DNA from: Dipodascopsis uninucleata var. uninucleata
Taxonomy: Eukaryota; Ascomycota; Lipomycetes; Lipomycetales; Lipomycetaceae
DNA length: 64,000 nt
NCBI GenBank assembly: GCA_030568195.1
Contig: JAJLTO010000006.1
Coordinates: 806,001-870,000 of the forward strand
Reading direction: 5' to 3'
Numbering within the stretch: the stretch's first letter is position 1; every line of letters begins with the position of its first letter. Made by a program: the position numbers and the translations under genes. This document shows positions 49,004-60,200 of this stretch, in pieces. The notes beneath the pieces were generated by a model. It saw only the letters and a list, made by a program, of their open reading frames with translations, did not search any database and was not told the DNA's origin.

Positions 49004-50245
49004 TCATGAACTAATAAGACACCAGTCATAAATGTTGTTTGCGTATTCGGGGTCCAGCAGAAACTTATCTCGGTCAATCTCACCAAACACTCGATAATTG
49101 TTTTTAGATGTATACACGGTACCATTACTGCTCTGTATCTGTGAGCTTACTTTAATATTGTGGTTGTTTCTGTTTCTGATATTCGCAATACTATACTCTC
49201 GTTCTTTTGAAACATAGAGACTTGCGCCTGCCCATGCACCTAAACTGTTGATTGCCCTCGCTTTAAGTCCTGCTTTGCGTATCTCCTTTAAAATCCTAAA
49301 TCGTAACCCCGGAATCTTACATAGATTTCCCGTAAAAATAATTTTGCTTGCTACCTGAGCCCGCGAGTCTACTGACAATCTTTGCAAACAGTCTACGATC
49401 AGTGATGGGACCGTCTTACACTCTAGATCATCATACGAATCTGCAGCCTGCCGGAGAAAGCATTTGTCCACCACCTCCCACTTGAGTGCAGATGGGACAT
49501 AATACATATCACCGCCAGAAGTGACGGGGAAAAGTGACGAAGACTGAACTGGATTCTCATCAACCAGACAGTAGAGCTCTGAGGCTATTACTTTTTCGAT
49601 CTCGCCGAGGGACGGCTCTACTCCAGACGCGTCTTTGATCGCATCAGCGACAATATCACATAATTGACGACCAGCTCGAATTGTAGTTCCAAGAATAGGA
49701 AACATTGGCCTGTATTCGATAACCGGTATTACCGTCGTCTCATGCCAACCAATATCCACAACCAGACCAGATCGAACGCCGGCACTCACCAAGGCACATA
49801 CGGCGCTAGGTAAGAGTGTGACAGAAATTGCCTGGAAATAATTGAAAATTACAAAAGCCACAGCCTTTTTTATCTTTATAGGCATCATTGGATTTTCAAG
49901 CACAACCACTTTCCTACTTTTGCCATCGATCAACAGCACCTTATAGTAGATTGTGTGTAGAGCGATCTGTAGCCGGTCCTGAAAAGCAGAAATATCGAAG
50001 TCGCGTAAGTCTAAAGGATACAATGGAGCCTCTGTTACCTCCTCTGTGATAGGCTCTGCCGCACCTGCTATGCCGGCGCGTATGCCACGGCAGCCAATAT
50101 CCAGCACAACTGGCGGATCTATATGATATTGTCGTGACGTCGGTGATAAACTAGACGGCGACGCCATTGTCGGTCCTGGCGATCCAGAGGTCGACAGCTG
50201 GCGGCGAAGTGCGCTGATGCCTTGGAGAATATCTCTTGATGCCAT
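49004..50245 (-). CDS. ARP10: Actin-related protein Arp10 (Arp11) of dynactin
   Basis: 413 residues, single exon. It shows an actin fold with family features of the dynactin pointed-end subunit Arp10/Arp11: VVLDIGCRGIRAGIAGAAEP (phosphate-1-like loop), the stretch KSRKVVVLENPMMPIKIKKA, LLPSAVCALVSAGVRSGLVVDIG (phosphate-2 loop) and a C terminus IYDWCLISS that mirrors IPDWCSL of human ACTR10. The nucleotide loops diverge from actin, as is usual for this subunit. It should cap the Arp1 minifilament and help link dynein to cargo or to the cortex for nuclear migration. The first about 47 residues are a Ser-rich addition, so a somewhat later start is possible. The promoter is shared with the TBC gene on +. 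Confidence 0.85.
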   Translation of the reverse strand: MASRDILQGISALRRQLSTSGSPGPTMASPSSLSPTSRQYHIDPPVVLDIGCRGIRAGIAGAAEPITEEVTEAPLYPLDLRDFDISAFQDRLQIALHTIYYKVLLIDGKSRKVVVLENPMMPIKIKKAVAFVIFNYFQAISVTLLPSAVCALVSAGVRSGLVVDIGWHETTVIPVIEYRPMFPILGTTIRAGRQLCDIVADAIKDASGVEPSLGEIEKVIASELYCLVDENPVQSSSLFPVTSGGDMYYVPSALKWEVVDKCFLRQAADSYDDLECKTVPSLIVDCLQRLSVDSRAQVASKIIFTGNLCKIPGLRFRILKEIRKAGLKARAINSLGAWAGASLYVSKEREYSIANIRNRNNHNIKVSSQIQSSNGTVYTSKNNYRVFGEIDRDKFLLDPEYANNIYDWCLISS

Positions 50246-50653
50246 TATGGGCGAATATAGACAAGGATACTTTCCAGGTGCTGTTGCTCTTCTATCACTA
50301 TCTTTACAGTTTGCATGCCATTCGACAAGAGCGACCTCGACACTTCTACTCTGTCGCCTCTAGCGCAGGGAACGGAGAATTCCACCTCGTAAATTTTTGT
50401 CCTTGAGGCTGGCTACTTTTAATATAGTAGAAGGTTGTTTCGATAGAAACTCTCTTTAAAAATTCAGTTTTTTTGCATAGAAGCCGCACAGCAGCCCACT
50501 TGAAATGGACTGGCTATTTTTCTCGGACAGCCAAGGACTATATATATACATTATAGAGAATTCAGAGATTTTAGGTCGCGAACGAGTATTTCAAAAATTA
50601 AGACCCCAAAAACGCTCTCCTACAGCAGAAATATTCGGGAAGGATTTGCCATA
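50246..50653. other. Divergent promoter region, ARP10 / TBC gene
   Basis: About 410 bases. A TATATATATA run around 50538-50548, about 110 bases before the TBC-gene ATG, could be its TATA box. Nothing else is recognised. Confidence 0.5.
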
Positions 50654-51922
50654 ATGGAAATAACAGCGGAGGAGAGCGCGGCGTCGAAAAAGGTACAGAA
50701 CAAATATCAGGAAGGAGTCGAACTCGAAAAGTCACTCCTTGCAGGAGGAACAGAAAATTGGCAGGGCGTCAACTCAGACGATGTGGACCGATATGGTTTT
50801 ATAGTGAAGCCTAGGAGGCCAGAGAGCACGGCGACAACCTCAACTCGCGGACTCAGTAGTCTTCGACAGGTAGCGTCGAACGGTAGTTTACATTTGTTCA
50901 AAAAGAACCCAAAGGTGCGGGCACCGCAGATCACAGAAATGGGGAATGGAATGAAGTCAGAAGAAGAAGAACGAGCAAAGGAGGCCAGTAGAGAGATGAA
51001 ATGGCGAGACATGGCAGTGCGAATTGTGTCGCCAGCGACGGGTCTTGTCAGCTACGAGTTTGACATGAACAACAAGCTGGTCGAACGCACTTTTAAGGGA
51101 ATACCTGACGCTTGGCGAGCACCAGCATGGAAGTCTTTCCTCACTGCGTCTGCTCGTAAACGTGAAGGATTTATCTCTGACGAGGAATTAGAGGAGCTGT
51201 ATCCGAAGTATATTGAACAATTATCATCACATGATGTCCAGATTGATCTTGATGTTCCCAGGACGATCGACTCTCATGTAATGTTCAGTGCACGATATGC
51301 AGGTGGCCAACGTTTACTCTTCAGAGTGCTACACGCTCTATCGCTCCACTTTCCAGACATTGGATATGTCCAGGGAATGGCGCCGCTTGCTGCAAATTTA
51401 CTCTGCTACTACGATGAAATCATGAGTTTTATAATGCTGGTGCGACTCTTTACAACACGACATCTCTCGCTCTTATATGCTCATGGTTTTGGTGGTCTGT
51501 TATCTGCATTTGATGATTTCACTAATATAATCAATAATCGAAAAGTCGGTCATACTCTCGAGTCTTTAGAAATACAGCCAACTGTTTATGCAACGAAGTG
51601 GTACTTAACTCTCTTTAGTTTTTCACTACCGTTCTCCACTCAGGTCCGCATTTGGGATGTTTATTTCCTCCTGGGAGACGATGGACTGGATATTCTTCAT
51701 GCTGCCTCCTTGACTCTTCTTGATAGCATGAAATATGCACTAGCACATTCAGATTTCGAGATTGCTATGCAAGAACTGACGTCTTATATCGACGTACAAA
51801 ATCCAGACTTATTTATGCAAATTCTTATGTATGAATGGAAGCATATACGTGGCTCGCGCAGGAGTCTACGACGCGTGGGTGTGTTCAGTAAGGAAAAGGA
51901 AAGAGAAAAAGAGAAGTCCTAA
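50654..51922 (+). CDS. TBC-domain Rab GTPase-activating protein
   Basis: 422 residues, single exon. After a charged N terminus with the VDRYGFIV segment (44-51), seen in several TBC proteins, the TBC domain spans about residues 148-385. The catalytic arginine R203 is in IDLDVPRTIDSH and the glutamine finger Q240 in YVQGM; both are intact, so it should be an active Rab GAP. The C terminus is basic and Lys/Glu-rich (KEKEREKEKS). It is shorter than the Gyp5-type GAP in this window and lacks its coiled coil, so the two are not recent duplicates. I cannot assign a specific yeast orthologue or Rab target. Confidence 0.87.
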   Translation: MEITAEESAASKKVQNKYQEGVELEKSLLAGGTENWQGVNSDDVDRYGFIVKPRRPESTATTSTRGLSSLRQVASNGSLHLFKKNPKVRAPQITEMGNGMKSEEEERAKEASREMKWRDMAVRIVSPATGLVSYEFDMNNKLVERTFKGIPDAWRAPAWKSFLTASARKREGFISDEELEELYPKYIEQLSSHDVQIDLDVPRTIDSHVMFSARYAGGQRLLFRVLHALSLHFPDIGYVQGMAPLAANLLCYYDEIMSFIMLVRLFTTRHLSLLYAHGFGGLLSAFDDFTNIINNRKVGHTLESLEIQPTVYATKWYLTLFSFSLPFSTQVRIWDVYFLLGDDGLDILHAASLTLLDSMKYALAHSDFEIAMQELTSYIDVQNPDLFMQILMYEWKHIRGSRRSLRRVGVFSKEKEREKEKS

Positions 51923-52942
51923 GAGGCTACCTGCTGATTAATATGTAAAGCGTCGCATAACGTATAGCATGCTAGAAGCGCATGAATTTTTATAATAATA
52001 GATCGAACAGAGATAGAAAGAATAATACGAGATATCTGTTGATTAACTAATTAATAATGAATGAAGACTTGTGAATAATGCTTGGTTTTGCTTAATGGCC
52101 TGATTCGTCTGTTAGGAAGTTATTAGCTCTTGTGAGAGACTAAAACTTTTGAATTAATGAGCAATGTGTTGTCTTTAGTAACGTTTGGTTCTTTGTTTAT
52201 ATTAGTGATTTATAATATTTTAAGGATTTTTTTTTTTCATTTATTCGATTTCTTATTTCTTATGTATTAACTATCTTAAAGGTTTGTTTGTCACGATCTT
52301 TTATTCGATCGTTCGGTTTCCTTTCCTAATTACTTATATACATGTAAAATGGTTTATGTATATAAATTATGTTATACTACTCTGCCTTAATTAGTACCTT
52401 TCTTATATTTAATTATAATTTTATCTTTGGTCTTTTGAACAAATCTTTAAATTTTGTCTTACAAGTTCGTAGATTCCACTCGATTACGGGCACTGCTTGT
52501 GTATATCTCATTTGCGCAGACGGGTCTGATACAGCCTGCTTTCAATGTCATGACTACTGTACTTTTTGTGAGAATTTCTATTCTATGTATCGTAATATAT
52601 TCGAGAGAAACTAAAAAACACCAATTATCTACTGAGGGTCACAATAACGATATAGACCGATTATTTTTAATTAAATTTTAATCGTACTCAAAATTGTGTG
52701 GCTCTACGAACATCTAAGGGCAAATTTTCTTTATCAAAATTGTACACTTAAAGGAATATAAACATAAATTATGCGATAAAAGATAGATCAATTGATGTAA
52801 AGGGATGGACAGAGGTAATATCACACGCGTAGTAATTGTAAAAAAGAAAGAACAAATACACAAACACATCAACTTCTCGATGATTATAATGACACAAAGG
52901 CGATAGATTAGTAAGGCGAATCATAAGAATCCAGCAATGCAT
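51923..52942. other. Convergent 3' spacer, TBC gene / RPT3
   Basis: 1.0 kb, very AT-rich and T-rich, between two gene ends. Open frames of 70-80 codons are hydrophobic low-complexity translations and look accidental. Confidence 0.6.
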
Positions 52943-54190
52943 CTACTTATAGAACTCAAACTTATCTACATCAGAGCCAGCCTTCACCTGAGAATTATAT
53001 GCTTCCTCGAGATCAGAGTTCAGAATTACGTATCTATTCTTTCGAACAGCTCGGAGACCTGCTTCCTGCATAATTGCAGCAATAATAGCGCCGGAAAGAG
53101 GATCATTGCGAACTATGAGAGAATCCAAATCAACTTCTGGAGCAAGTGACATTTTTGAAGCAATTGTAGAGAAAATCAATCGACGCTCACGTCGATCTCG
53201 TAACGATGGAAACTCGATCTTTCTGTCTAACCGACCTGGTCGGAGCAGTGCAGGATCTAGTGTATCCGCACGATTTGTGGCCATGATAACCTTTACGTTT
53301 GAAGTCTGATCAAAGCCATCCATCTGATTAAGAAGCTCGAGAAGAATACGTTGTACCTCACGATCCGCACCGGTCTGAGCGTCGAATCGCTTCGTAGCAA
53401 TAGCATCGATTTCGTCAATGAAAATAATCGCAGGCGAATTTTCACGAGCTAGTCTGAAAACATCACGAACCATTCGAGGTCCTTCTCCAAGATACTTTTG
53501 AACAAACTCTGAACCAACAACTCGGATAAATGATGCAGTAGTGCTGTTCGCAACAGCTTTGACCAACATAGTCTTTCCCGTACCAGGCGGTCCATAAAGA
53601 AGCACACCTCTCGGAGGATCAATACCTATCTGCTTGTAGAGTTCAAAATGAGTAAGTGGAAGCTCAACAGCCTCACGTATTTCTTGTTTCTGCATATCAA
53701 GTCCTCCAACATCTGCATATGACACATCTGGCTTCTCATCTTTAGTAAGCATAGCGATTGAAGAGTCTGCTTCTGGAGGTAGGATATCGACTAGTGAATT
53801 CGAATGTCTATGCAGAGCAACGGACGATGACGGCTTGAGCAGCTCACGGTCGAGTGTTGACAGGATACGTACAACATAATTTGATCCTGTGGTTGATCCA
53901 ACAATACCAGTATGCTGATCGATCGGCTCTAAGAACTGTCCGATAACAAGTGGTACACTCTGGATTCGCTTGACTTCCTCTTGAGCGCGCACAAGCTCTC
54001 GCTTTAGATTTCGCTGTTCATCTTTTATGTATTCTTCTTGTAGATTTAAATACTCTAAATCTCGCTCTAGCTTCTTCAACCGACTGTACGGATCTGTAGA
54101 AACTGTTGGTTTGACTCTCTTTTTGCTATCAGCCGGCTTCTCATTAGGCAGCTCTACCTTTTCACTTGGCTTAATTCCCAGAACCTCCAT
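52943..54190 (-). CDS. RPT3: 26S proteasome regulatory ATPase Rpt3
   Basis: 415-residue AAA ATPase of the 19S base, which unfolds substrates and opens the 20S gate. It has an N-terminal coiled coil (about 35-78), an OB-like segment and an AAA module with Walker A GPPGTGKT (200-207) and Walker B FIDE (257-260). The pore loop KYLGEG, the Arg-finger region [21 protein letters not shown] and the C-terminal FEFYK are present. The last three residues, FYK, form the HbYX motif that docks in the 20S pocket and are typical of Rpt3. It is complete and nearly the same length as yeast Rpt3 (428). Single exon. A perfect Reb1 site lies 250 bases upstream, but no Rpn4 box (GGTGGCAAA) is visible. Confidence 0.97.
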   Translation of the reverse strand: MEVLGIKPSEKVELPNEKPADSKKRVKPTVSTDPYSRLKKLERDLEYLNLQEEYIKDEQRNLKRELVRAQEEVKRIQSVPLVIGQFLEPIDQHTGIVGSTTGSNYVVRILSTLDRELLKPSSSVALHRHSNSLVDILPPEADSSIAMLTKDEKPDVSYADVGGLDMQKQEIREAVELPLTHFELYKQIGIDPPRGVLLYGPPGTGKTMLVKAVANSTTASFIRVVGSEFVQKYLGEGPRMVRDVFRLARENSPAIIFIDEIDAIATKRFDAQTGADREVQRILLELLNQMDGFDQTSNVKVIMATNRADTLDPALLRPGRLDRKIEFPSLRDRRERRLIFSTIASKMSLAPEVDLDSLIVRNDPLSGAIIAAIMQEAGLRAVRKNRYVILNSDLEEAYNSQVKAGSDVDKFEFYK

Positions 54191-54640
54191 GACTTTCCAC
54201 TAGCACAGCCGTCTAAAGAATCACAAATCTGCCTGTCACTATCAGATACAGGTCTACTTATATTAAAAAGAAGGGATCGAAGAGAAAAGCCGATGAATCA
54301 AAACAATACGAATGAAATTTCACTCCTACACTGAGCGTTCTGATGAATTTTGTCCTCTTTGATGGTCCTGACTCGATATATACAAAGAATTGCTGAATGA
54401 AAGCCCATCCAAAAATGACTTTGGGGGTACTACCTAAGCCGGGTAATCACATATAATATGTAATAGGGTTTTAATAGTGGATAGAGTTTATCTACAGAGG
54501 AAAGCGAAATTCATGATTGTAAAATAGACCCATTAGCTATCATATAAAGATATATATATGTAGAACAAATCCATAGAATAATGCTAAAATATGGTATTAT
54601 AGTAAATATGCGGGATATGCAGTGATCGCTGACGAATGTG
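54191..54640. other. Promoter spacer upstream of RPT3
   Basis: 450 bases between the RPT3 start and the RAD53 3' end, both on minus. It contains a Reb1 site (listed separately); no other element is recognised. Confidence 0.55.
54439..54446. promoter_or_regulatory. Reb1-type site in the RPT3 promoter
   Basis: CCGGGTAA is an exact match to the Reb1 consensus, 250 bases before the RPT3 ATG. Reb1 clears nucleosomes from promoters and can end transcription arriving from upstream, here from RAD53. It is a short motif, so it could be chance. Confidence 0.4.
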
Positions 54641-56428
54641 CTAAAGATCAATGGCAGTGCGGAATCGCTTTGCAGGTGGAGCAAAGGAACTAGTAAAGTC
54701 CACATTATTATCAATAGACATGAGTGAGCTGTCAAGTGCCCGATCCTGCGGAGAGGTTAAAATGAGTGTGAAAGACAGAACTTCTGGTGGATCAAGAAAT
54801 AACGACAGGACGTCTGTGTTGTATAGAAAAATTGGCTGATTTTTGGGTACAGACTTGCTGTTCACCATACACCCATTAGCGGATGTATCTAATAAGGTTA
54901 CAGAAAAAGACCCATTAGGATGAAATGTGCGGGTTATTGTACAGTGAGATTTCGATACACGCGGGTCATTTGAGCGTAGGTTGCAGTCAGTTGCACGACC
55001 AATCGTAAAACTATCCTTTATGACCTCAACGAAGGGAGTGAAATTAATCGAGTTGCTTGTTGTCTGTAAGATCAGCCAGGGTGTGTCTTTTGCCTGACTG
55101 GAGTCAGAGCTATTCTTATCGGTTATGTCTGGTGAACAGATCCAAGGAAAGCGAGAAGCAACCTTTGCCGTGGGACGTTTGGAAGGATCCATCACGAGTA
55201 AAGACGCAATAAATGACTGTGCACTGCTTGTCACGCCCGCATCTTGCAGCGGCTGGTGAGAATAGGCGCCTGACAAAATAGACTCCATTAGTTCGTTCTG
55301 AGACGAGCCTGCAAAGGGAAGATAGCTGGTGAGAATTACATAGGCAAGACATCCAATAGACCACATGTCAACGGCTGCCGTATAAGTCTTCCTTCGCTGT
55401 AGAACTTCTGGAGCAAGGTATGCTAGAGTGCCACAAAACGTAGTAAGGGCAGAAGTAGGAGCGGGAAGCTTAGCCAAGCCAAAATCCGTAAGTTTGACTA
55501 CAATGGGATCTTTGGATGCTACTAGAACATTATCCGGCTTAATATCTCTATGAGACACCCCAAGGTCGTGAACGTAGTCAAGAGCACTCAGCAGCTGTCG
55601 CATGACTGTTGCAGCTGTTCCATCGTCCAATACCCCGCCCTTTGAGATCAGGTCCATCAGATCACCGCCAGGAACGTAATCCATGAGTAACACAGTGGAA
55701 TTTGGGTTGTGGAATACGCCGTGAAGCGTGACAATATTAGGATGGGACAGTCTCGTCAAAATGTCGACTTCTCGCCGGATGGCTGTCGAGAGTACCTGGG
55801 CTGGGCGCGAGATAATTTTTGCGGCATAGAGGACACCAGATTCGCGATCCACTGCTAATCGAACGGACGCAAAGGCACCAGAGCCCAAAACTTTACCGAG
55901 ATCGTACTGTGAAGCGAATGTGCCTATTTTAGTATCGTCTTTGCTGAGCAACTGTGTGCTCCCACTGCTGCTGTTGTTGTTGTTGCCAACAGTAATATTT
56001 GCTATGAGTATGATTTCCTGGTCTTCGACTCCAGATCCTACAGCAATACTATCGCCATTCGACAGGACAGCTGAGCGTCCCTTAGTGAGACGGCTTGAGT
56101 TAAGATATGTGCCATTGGTGGAGAGATCTTCTATAAGGAGCACGTTTGAGCCGACTCTAGTCCATATGCGAAAGTGTACTTTAGATAAGCGCCTGAACGG
56201 GCCAAGCACGAAGTGGCATGCACCAAAAGTTCTACCGAACTTCCACTCCAGCAGAGTTGGGTCGTTCACGAAATTTGCGATTGTTGTATCGAGGTCGAAC
56301 GGTTGCTGCGGGCCCTCCATAGGAGCTCTTGAGATCAGCAGCCTGCCAAATATGTTTGAGTTTTCGGCTCCGAGACGCGTCTCTATTGAGAGCCGTTCGC
56401 CCTCGGGCTCTTCCTGTGTCGGGTCCAT
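54641..56428 (-). CDS. RAD53: Rad53/Chk2-type checkpoint kinase with two FHA domains
   Basis: 595-residue DNA-damage and replication-checkpoint kinase. FHA1 is at about 61-145 (SKVHFRI, STNGTYL). The kinase domain is at about 176-430 with glycine loop GSGAFASV (182-189), K204, HRDIKPDN (D295), DFG (D315) and an APE-like APEVL. FHA2 is at about 470-550 (FTIGRATDC, VSKSHCTI, SANGCMV), and a basic AKRFRTA near the C terminus may be a nuclear localisation signal. FHA domains on both sides of the kinase are the Rad53 layout (Chk2 and Dun1 have one). It is shorter than yeast Rad53 (821). The N terminus has a single TQ (T4) where Rad53 and Chk2 carry an SQ/TQ cluster. The start is secure: an in-frame TAA lies 24 bases upstream. 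The promoter shared with SWI1 carries MCB boxes. Confidence 0.93.
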   Translation of the reverse strand: MDPTQEEPEGERLSIETRLGAENSNIFGRLLISRAPMEGPQQPFDLDTTIANFVNDPTLLEWKFGRTFGACHFVLGPFRRLSKVHFRIWTRVGSNVLLIEDLSTNGTYLNSSRLTKGRSAVLSNGDSIAVGSGVEDQEIILIANITVGNNNNSSSGSTQLLSKDDTKIGTFASQYDLGKVLGSGAFASVRLAVDRESGVLYAAKIISRPAQVLSTAIRREVDILTRLSHPNIVTLHGVFHNPNSTVLLMDYVPGGDLMDLISKGGVLDDGTAATVMRQLLSALDYVHDLGVSHRDIKPDNVLVASKDPIVVKLTDFGLAKLPAPTSALTTFCGTLAYLAPEVLQRRKTYTAAVDMWSIGCLAYVILTSYLPFAGSSQNELMESILSGAYSHQPLQDAGVTSSAQSFIASLLVMDPSKRPTAKVASRFPWICSPDITDKNSSDSSQAKDTPWLILQTTSNSINFTPFVEVIKDSFTIGRATDCNLRSNDPRVSKSHCTITRTFHPNGSFSVTLLDTSANGCMVNSKSVPKNQPIFLYNTDVLSLFLDPPEVLSFTLILTSPQDRALDSSLMSIDNNVDFTSSFAPPAKRFRTAIDL

Positions 56429-56906
56429 TATGCGCCTGCTATGATCTTAACGAACACAGCTATGTGCTCCGGCGTCGTGGGCTGGCCTGTGGAAACGGCA
56501 GAGCTGTCTAGCCGCCTTTTGGTTTCGTATGGCTGCTTGCGAAGTCGCCTGCAGGTCTGCACCAGATAGCCAAATTTTTTTTGTTGCCCTTTCGCTCTGT
56601 ACCCTTTCGAACACTCGCTTGGTGGTCGCCTTGATACCTGCTGCTGTACGCCTACGACAGTCTCTGTCTCCCCGTTAAATTCCGAACTATACCCGAATTC
56701 TGCCGAAGTGCTCGAGTAACATTAGCGATCTGGGCGTCGAGCGAACCTGGTGTGGTTTGTGCGAGCGATCGTTTCTGGCTGTAAACAGGGGCTGAAAAGC
56801 ACGAAGCTAGTTTATGCCTTGGATCTAAAACAACATTTTTTCAGCTAAGCTATTTTTTAGGCACTGTGCATTGTGTTTGGCTGCAGAACCGCAGCTCGCC
56901 TGAACC

Positions 56907-56912
56907 ACGCGT
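56907..56912. promoter_or_regulatory. MCB element (ACGCGT), RAD53 side
   Basis: An exact MluI cell-cycle box about 480 bases before the RAD53 ATG. RAD53 is a G1/S-expressed MBF target in S. cerevisiae, so the site is plausible. A second copy is nearer SWI1. Confidence 0.4.
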
Positions 56913-56932
56913 TACGCGCAGTAACCCGGATG

Positions 56933-57025
56933 TAGGGTTATAGGGCAAGTACTAAATATTTAGGGCTGGATACCCGGCAGACAGCCACGATGCGCGATAT
57001 TACCTAATATAATCATATACCCTAA
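56933..57025. promoter_or_regulatory. TAGGG/CCCTAA cluster (Tbf1-like sites)
   Basis: TAGGGTTA (56933-56940), TAGGG (56941-56945), TTAGGG (56960-56965) and CCCTAA (57020-57025) lie within 93 bases. The third, read on minus as AGCCCTAA, fits the Tbf1 consensus RCCCTAA. Yeast Tbf1 binds such repeats in gene promoters as well as near telomeres. Binding here is an inference from the motif. Confidence 0.35.
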
Positions 57026-57130
57026 CCAGGACCTCGTGTCCCCCTTCCAAGGATTCTCCTCAGAAAACCTCTTCAGATCTATCCCCAATTCTATCGGTAT
57101 AATAAAAATCTAGTGAAAATTTAAACAGTA

Positions 57131-57136
57131 ACGCGT
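57131..57136. promoter_or_regulatory. MCB element (ACGCGT), SWI1 side
   Basis: An exact match about 90 bases before the SWI1 ATG. Alone it is weak evidence; it is one of two copies in this promoter. Confidence 0.3.
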
Positions 57137-57226
57137 AAAGCAAGCACCTACCAATTAGTGGGAAGTAAACAAACGGTAAAAATAGGTGCAAAACAGAGCA
57201 ATCTCATTCCATCTGACTGAATAATA

Positions 57227-60200
57227 ATGTCATGGTATGATGGCTTTGGATTGCCATTATTTCCGGATGAAAGTACACCGCCAGAGCAACAGCAGCAGCA
57301 ACCGCCAGTGCCGCAGCAGCCACAGAATCCCCCACTAGTACTTACAAACTTTGATCAACAGCAGCAATCAGCAGCTCCTGGTCAGCAGCAGATGTTCTCG
57401 CAGAATGCACCATTATCCCAAGGGATAGGCGCGCAAATGGCACCTGGTATGTTGCCAGCACATCAGAATGCTGCGCAGATCCAGGTCACACCAATGACCC
57501 ACCAGCAGCAGGGCCAGCAGGTGTTTGCAACGCCTGTGTCCTCAGCCTCGCCGATATTTTCAGCTGGTTCTACTGGCCTCTCCACAATGGCGTCGCCAGT
57601 CGCCCCGGCGGCACACATCAACCCACAGCAACTGCGCATGAACTCAATGTCGCCTTCGTTGCAGCAATCTCAGCAGCAGCAGGCACACCAGCAGCAAGTC
57701 CAGTCATCGCAGCAGACTCCACAGCAATTACAGCAACAGCAACAGCAGCAGCACCATCTGCATCAGCAACAACACCATCAACATCCACATCAACAACAGC
57801 AGCAGCATCAGCAGCAGCAGCAGCAGCATCAAGCGCAATTATCTCAGCAGCAGTCGTCGCCTCGGACCGGTCCTCCTAATGGCGGATTCCTTATGGAATC
57901 CGTTAGTAGCGCTGGCTCGGCAAGCGCTACTGGTCTAAGGATGTCAACACCTCAGCCTATGCAAAATGTTGGGCTACAGCCTGGTGCACAAGTACAGCAG
58001 ACAGCATTCAAGCCTGGTCAACAGGTTGGTGCACAACAGCAGCCGCCTTCTAAAGGATCACCAGATCAGTTTATGAAGACCCTACTGGAGTTTATGCTTA
58101 AGCGTGGAACACCTATTACGTCGCATCCCACCATATGTGGACGTGTCGTACCGCTTCCCCTTCTTTATGCTTGTGTCATGAAGCTTGGTGGTTCTGCAAA
58201 ACTTAATGCCGCTCCTCCAGGTGCAAAGCCATGGCATACCGTTGCTAGTGCTCTTGGGTTTGATGTCAGCGTTGTTCCAGATGCACCTGGCCAACTAATC
58301 AATGCATTTGCCAAGTTCTTAGGCCCCTTCGAAGAATGGTGGCTCAACACTATCAGGAGGCAGCAGCAGCAGCAACAACAGCAACAGCAACAACAACAGC
58401 AGCAACAACATCAACAACATCATCAACAACAGCAACAGCAGCAACATCAACCACAGCAGCAACAACAATTGCCAATGCCACAACAGACTCCACAGGTTGC
58501 ACGGCAGCAGCAATCTTCGCAATCCCCCCAGCAACATACTCAGAGCACTCCAACTCAACAGTCAATTGCTCAGCTACAAACCCCACAGCAGCAACATCGT
58601 CAGAATCCACAGCTAGCGCAGGCACAACTGCAAAATGCTCTACAGCAACAACATTTACAGCAAGCAGCTCAGTTACAGCAGCAGCTCTCGCAGCAAGGCC
58701 ATCAGATTATCCCCCCTCAGATTCAGCCTCAGTCTCAGCAAGCACAATCTATGCCATTACCAGGGCAATTTGGCAGGCAACAAGTATTGTCTATGGGAGG
58801 ACCAGGAGCTTCGCCAATGGCACTATCGACTGGCTCTCCTGTCATGCCTCATGATGTTGCATCTGGTATGCCTGGTACCAGACAGTCTCTTCCTCCCGGA
58901 GGAACGATAATGAATATGAATGTAGCTCCACAGCCTGCTGTTGTGCCTCCACAGAGAAGTCGAAGCAAGTCACGACCGAAGACAACTCCTTCGGGTTCAG
59001 CGCCAATTTCCGGTGCTTTACCAAATCAAGTTTCGATGGCTATGCAACCCCGATCAAATATAATTCGATATGTGCCGAAGACTCGTCGTCTAGATCTCCA
59101 CGGTGGATTTAATATCTCGATTCTCGCTGGTCTTGGTGATGAGATTGAAACTGTTAGATGTGACTATCCAATGTTACATGAACGTGGTGAGATTAGCCTT
59201 CATTCCGTGATAATGGCGCTGAGATCACTTATTCCTGGAGAGATGAAAGTTGCTCTTGATTCTTTACTTTTCATATCTACAGAGCAGCATCTTTTAATAC
59301 CCCCAAATGATTTCAATGAACTTTTTGACACTCTAGTCGACGTCGCAATGGATACAATTGATCATTTTAAAGTTGCTGTTGAAAAAATCGAATTTGTTTC
59401 TTACGAAGATTTGCTTTCTGCTTCGCGTGACGAGCTAGATGGATTGACCAAAGTAATAAGGCCTGGAAGTGATGACTACAAAGCTAAAGTGTATTTAGAT
59501 CGATTAGCTGCTATCACAACCATCTTCCGTAATTTTTCGTTCTACGAGCCTAATCAACAAATTATTGCTTCAAAGCAAACGATACACGAATTAATAATAC
59601 ACATTCTTCGCGCTCTCTCTAATGACAGTTCATTAACTAAAGCGGCAACAAATACATACAGATTATCACTCGTTAAAGATATGTTGATTATTCTTTCAAA
59701 TGCTGCTCATGAATTCAGACTTTCATCTGCTCAAGAAGCAGAACCCATTTTGAAGTTGATTGCGGCTTTCGTTCCGTTGACTAGTCCTGAAGGTGTCTCG
59801 AAGTGGGCTCCCTACGTGCCTTTTAAGCATAGATATCTCCCTTTGGCTGTCGATACATTAGCTAAATTGCTTGCACGAGAGTCTCCTAATGGTCCTTTGA
59901 TTGATGAAGTCTTGTTTCCTTCGGGAAAGCCAACTGATACATTCTTTGATCTCTTGAGACTTTGTCTTTCTACCTTTCCTCGTGTAAACTATCCTCAGTT
60001 TCTTACCCGTGCATTTGAGGTTCGCAGACCTGTACTAGAGCAGTCTATGTTTGCAGCTGATACTTTGACTGCCATGCTTATAAAGCATGAACCAGAGCAG
60101 AGCGTAATTTCGGACATTTTGTCCGCTGTTAATGTATATTTAAAGCCTTTTCTCCTTCGTGCTGTTACTGCATTGTCTGGCTTCTCTGCCTTACCGAGAC

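Larger units (their letters stand above)
56429..57226. other. Divergent promoter region, RAD53 / SWI1
   Basis: 0.8 kb shared by two divergent genes and rich in short regulatory motifs: two ACGCGT boxes, several TAGGG/CCCTA elements and near-matches to Reb1 (TACCCGG at 56971-56977). No ORF of note. Confidence 0.6.

Noticed and set aside
56933-57025. TAGGG repeats as an interstitial telomere
   Set aside because: The copies are few, imperfect and in mixed orientation; promoter sites are the simpler reading.
58338-58854. Ala/Thr-rich and Leu-rich frames over the SWI1 Gln tract
   Set aside because: They are frame-shifted readings of CAG/CAA repeats within a real gene.
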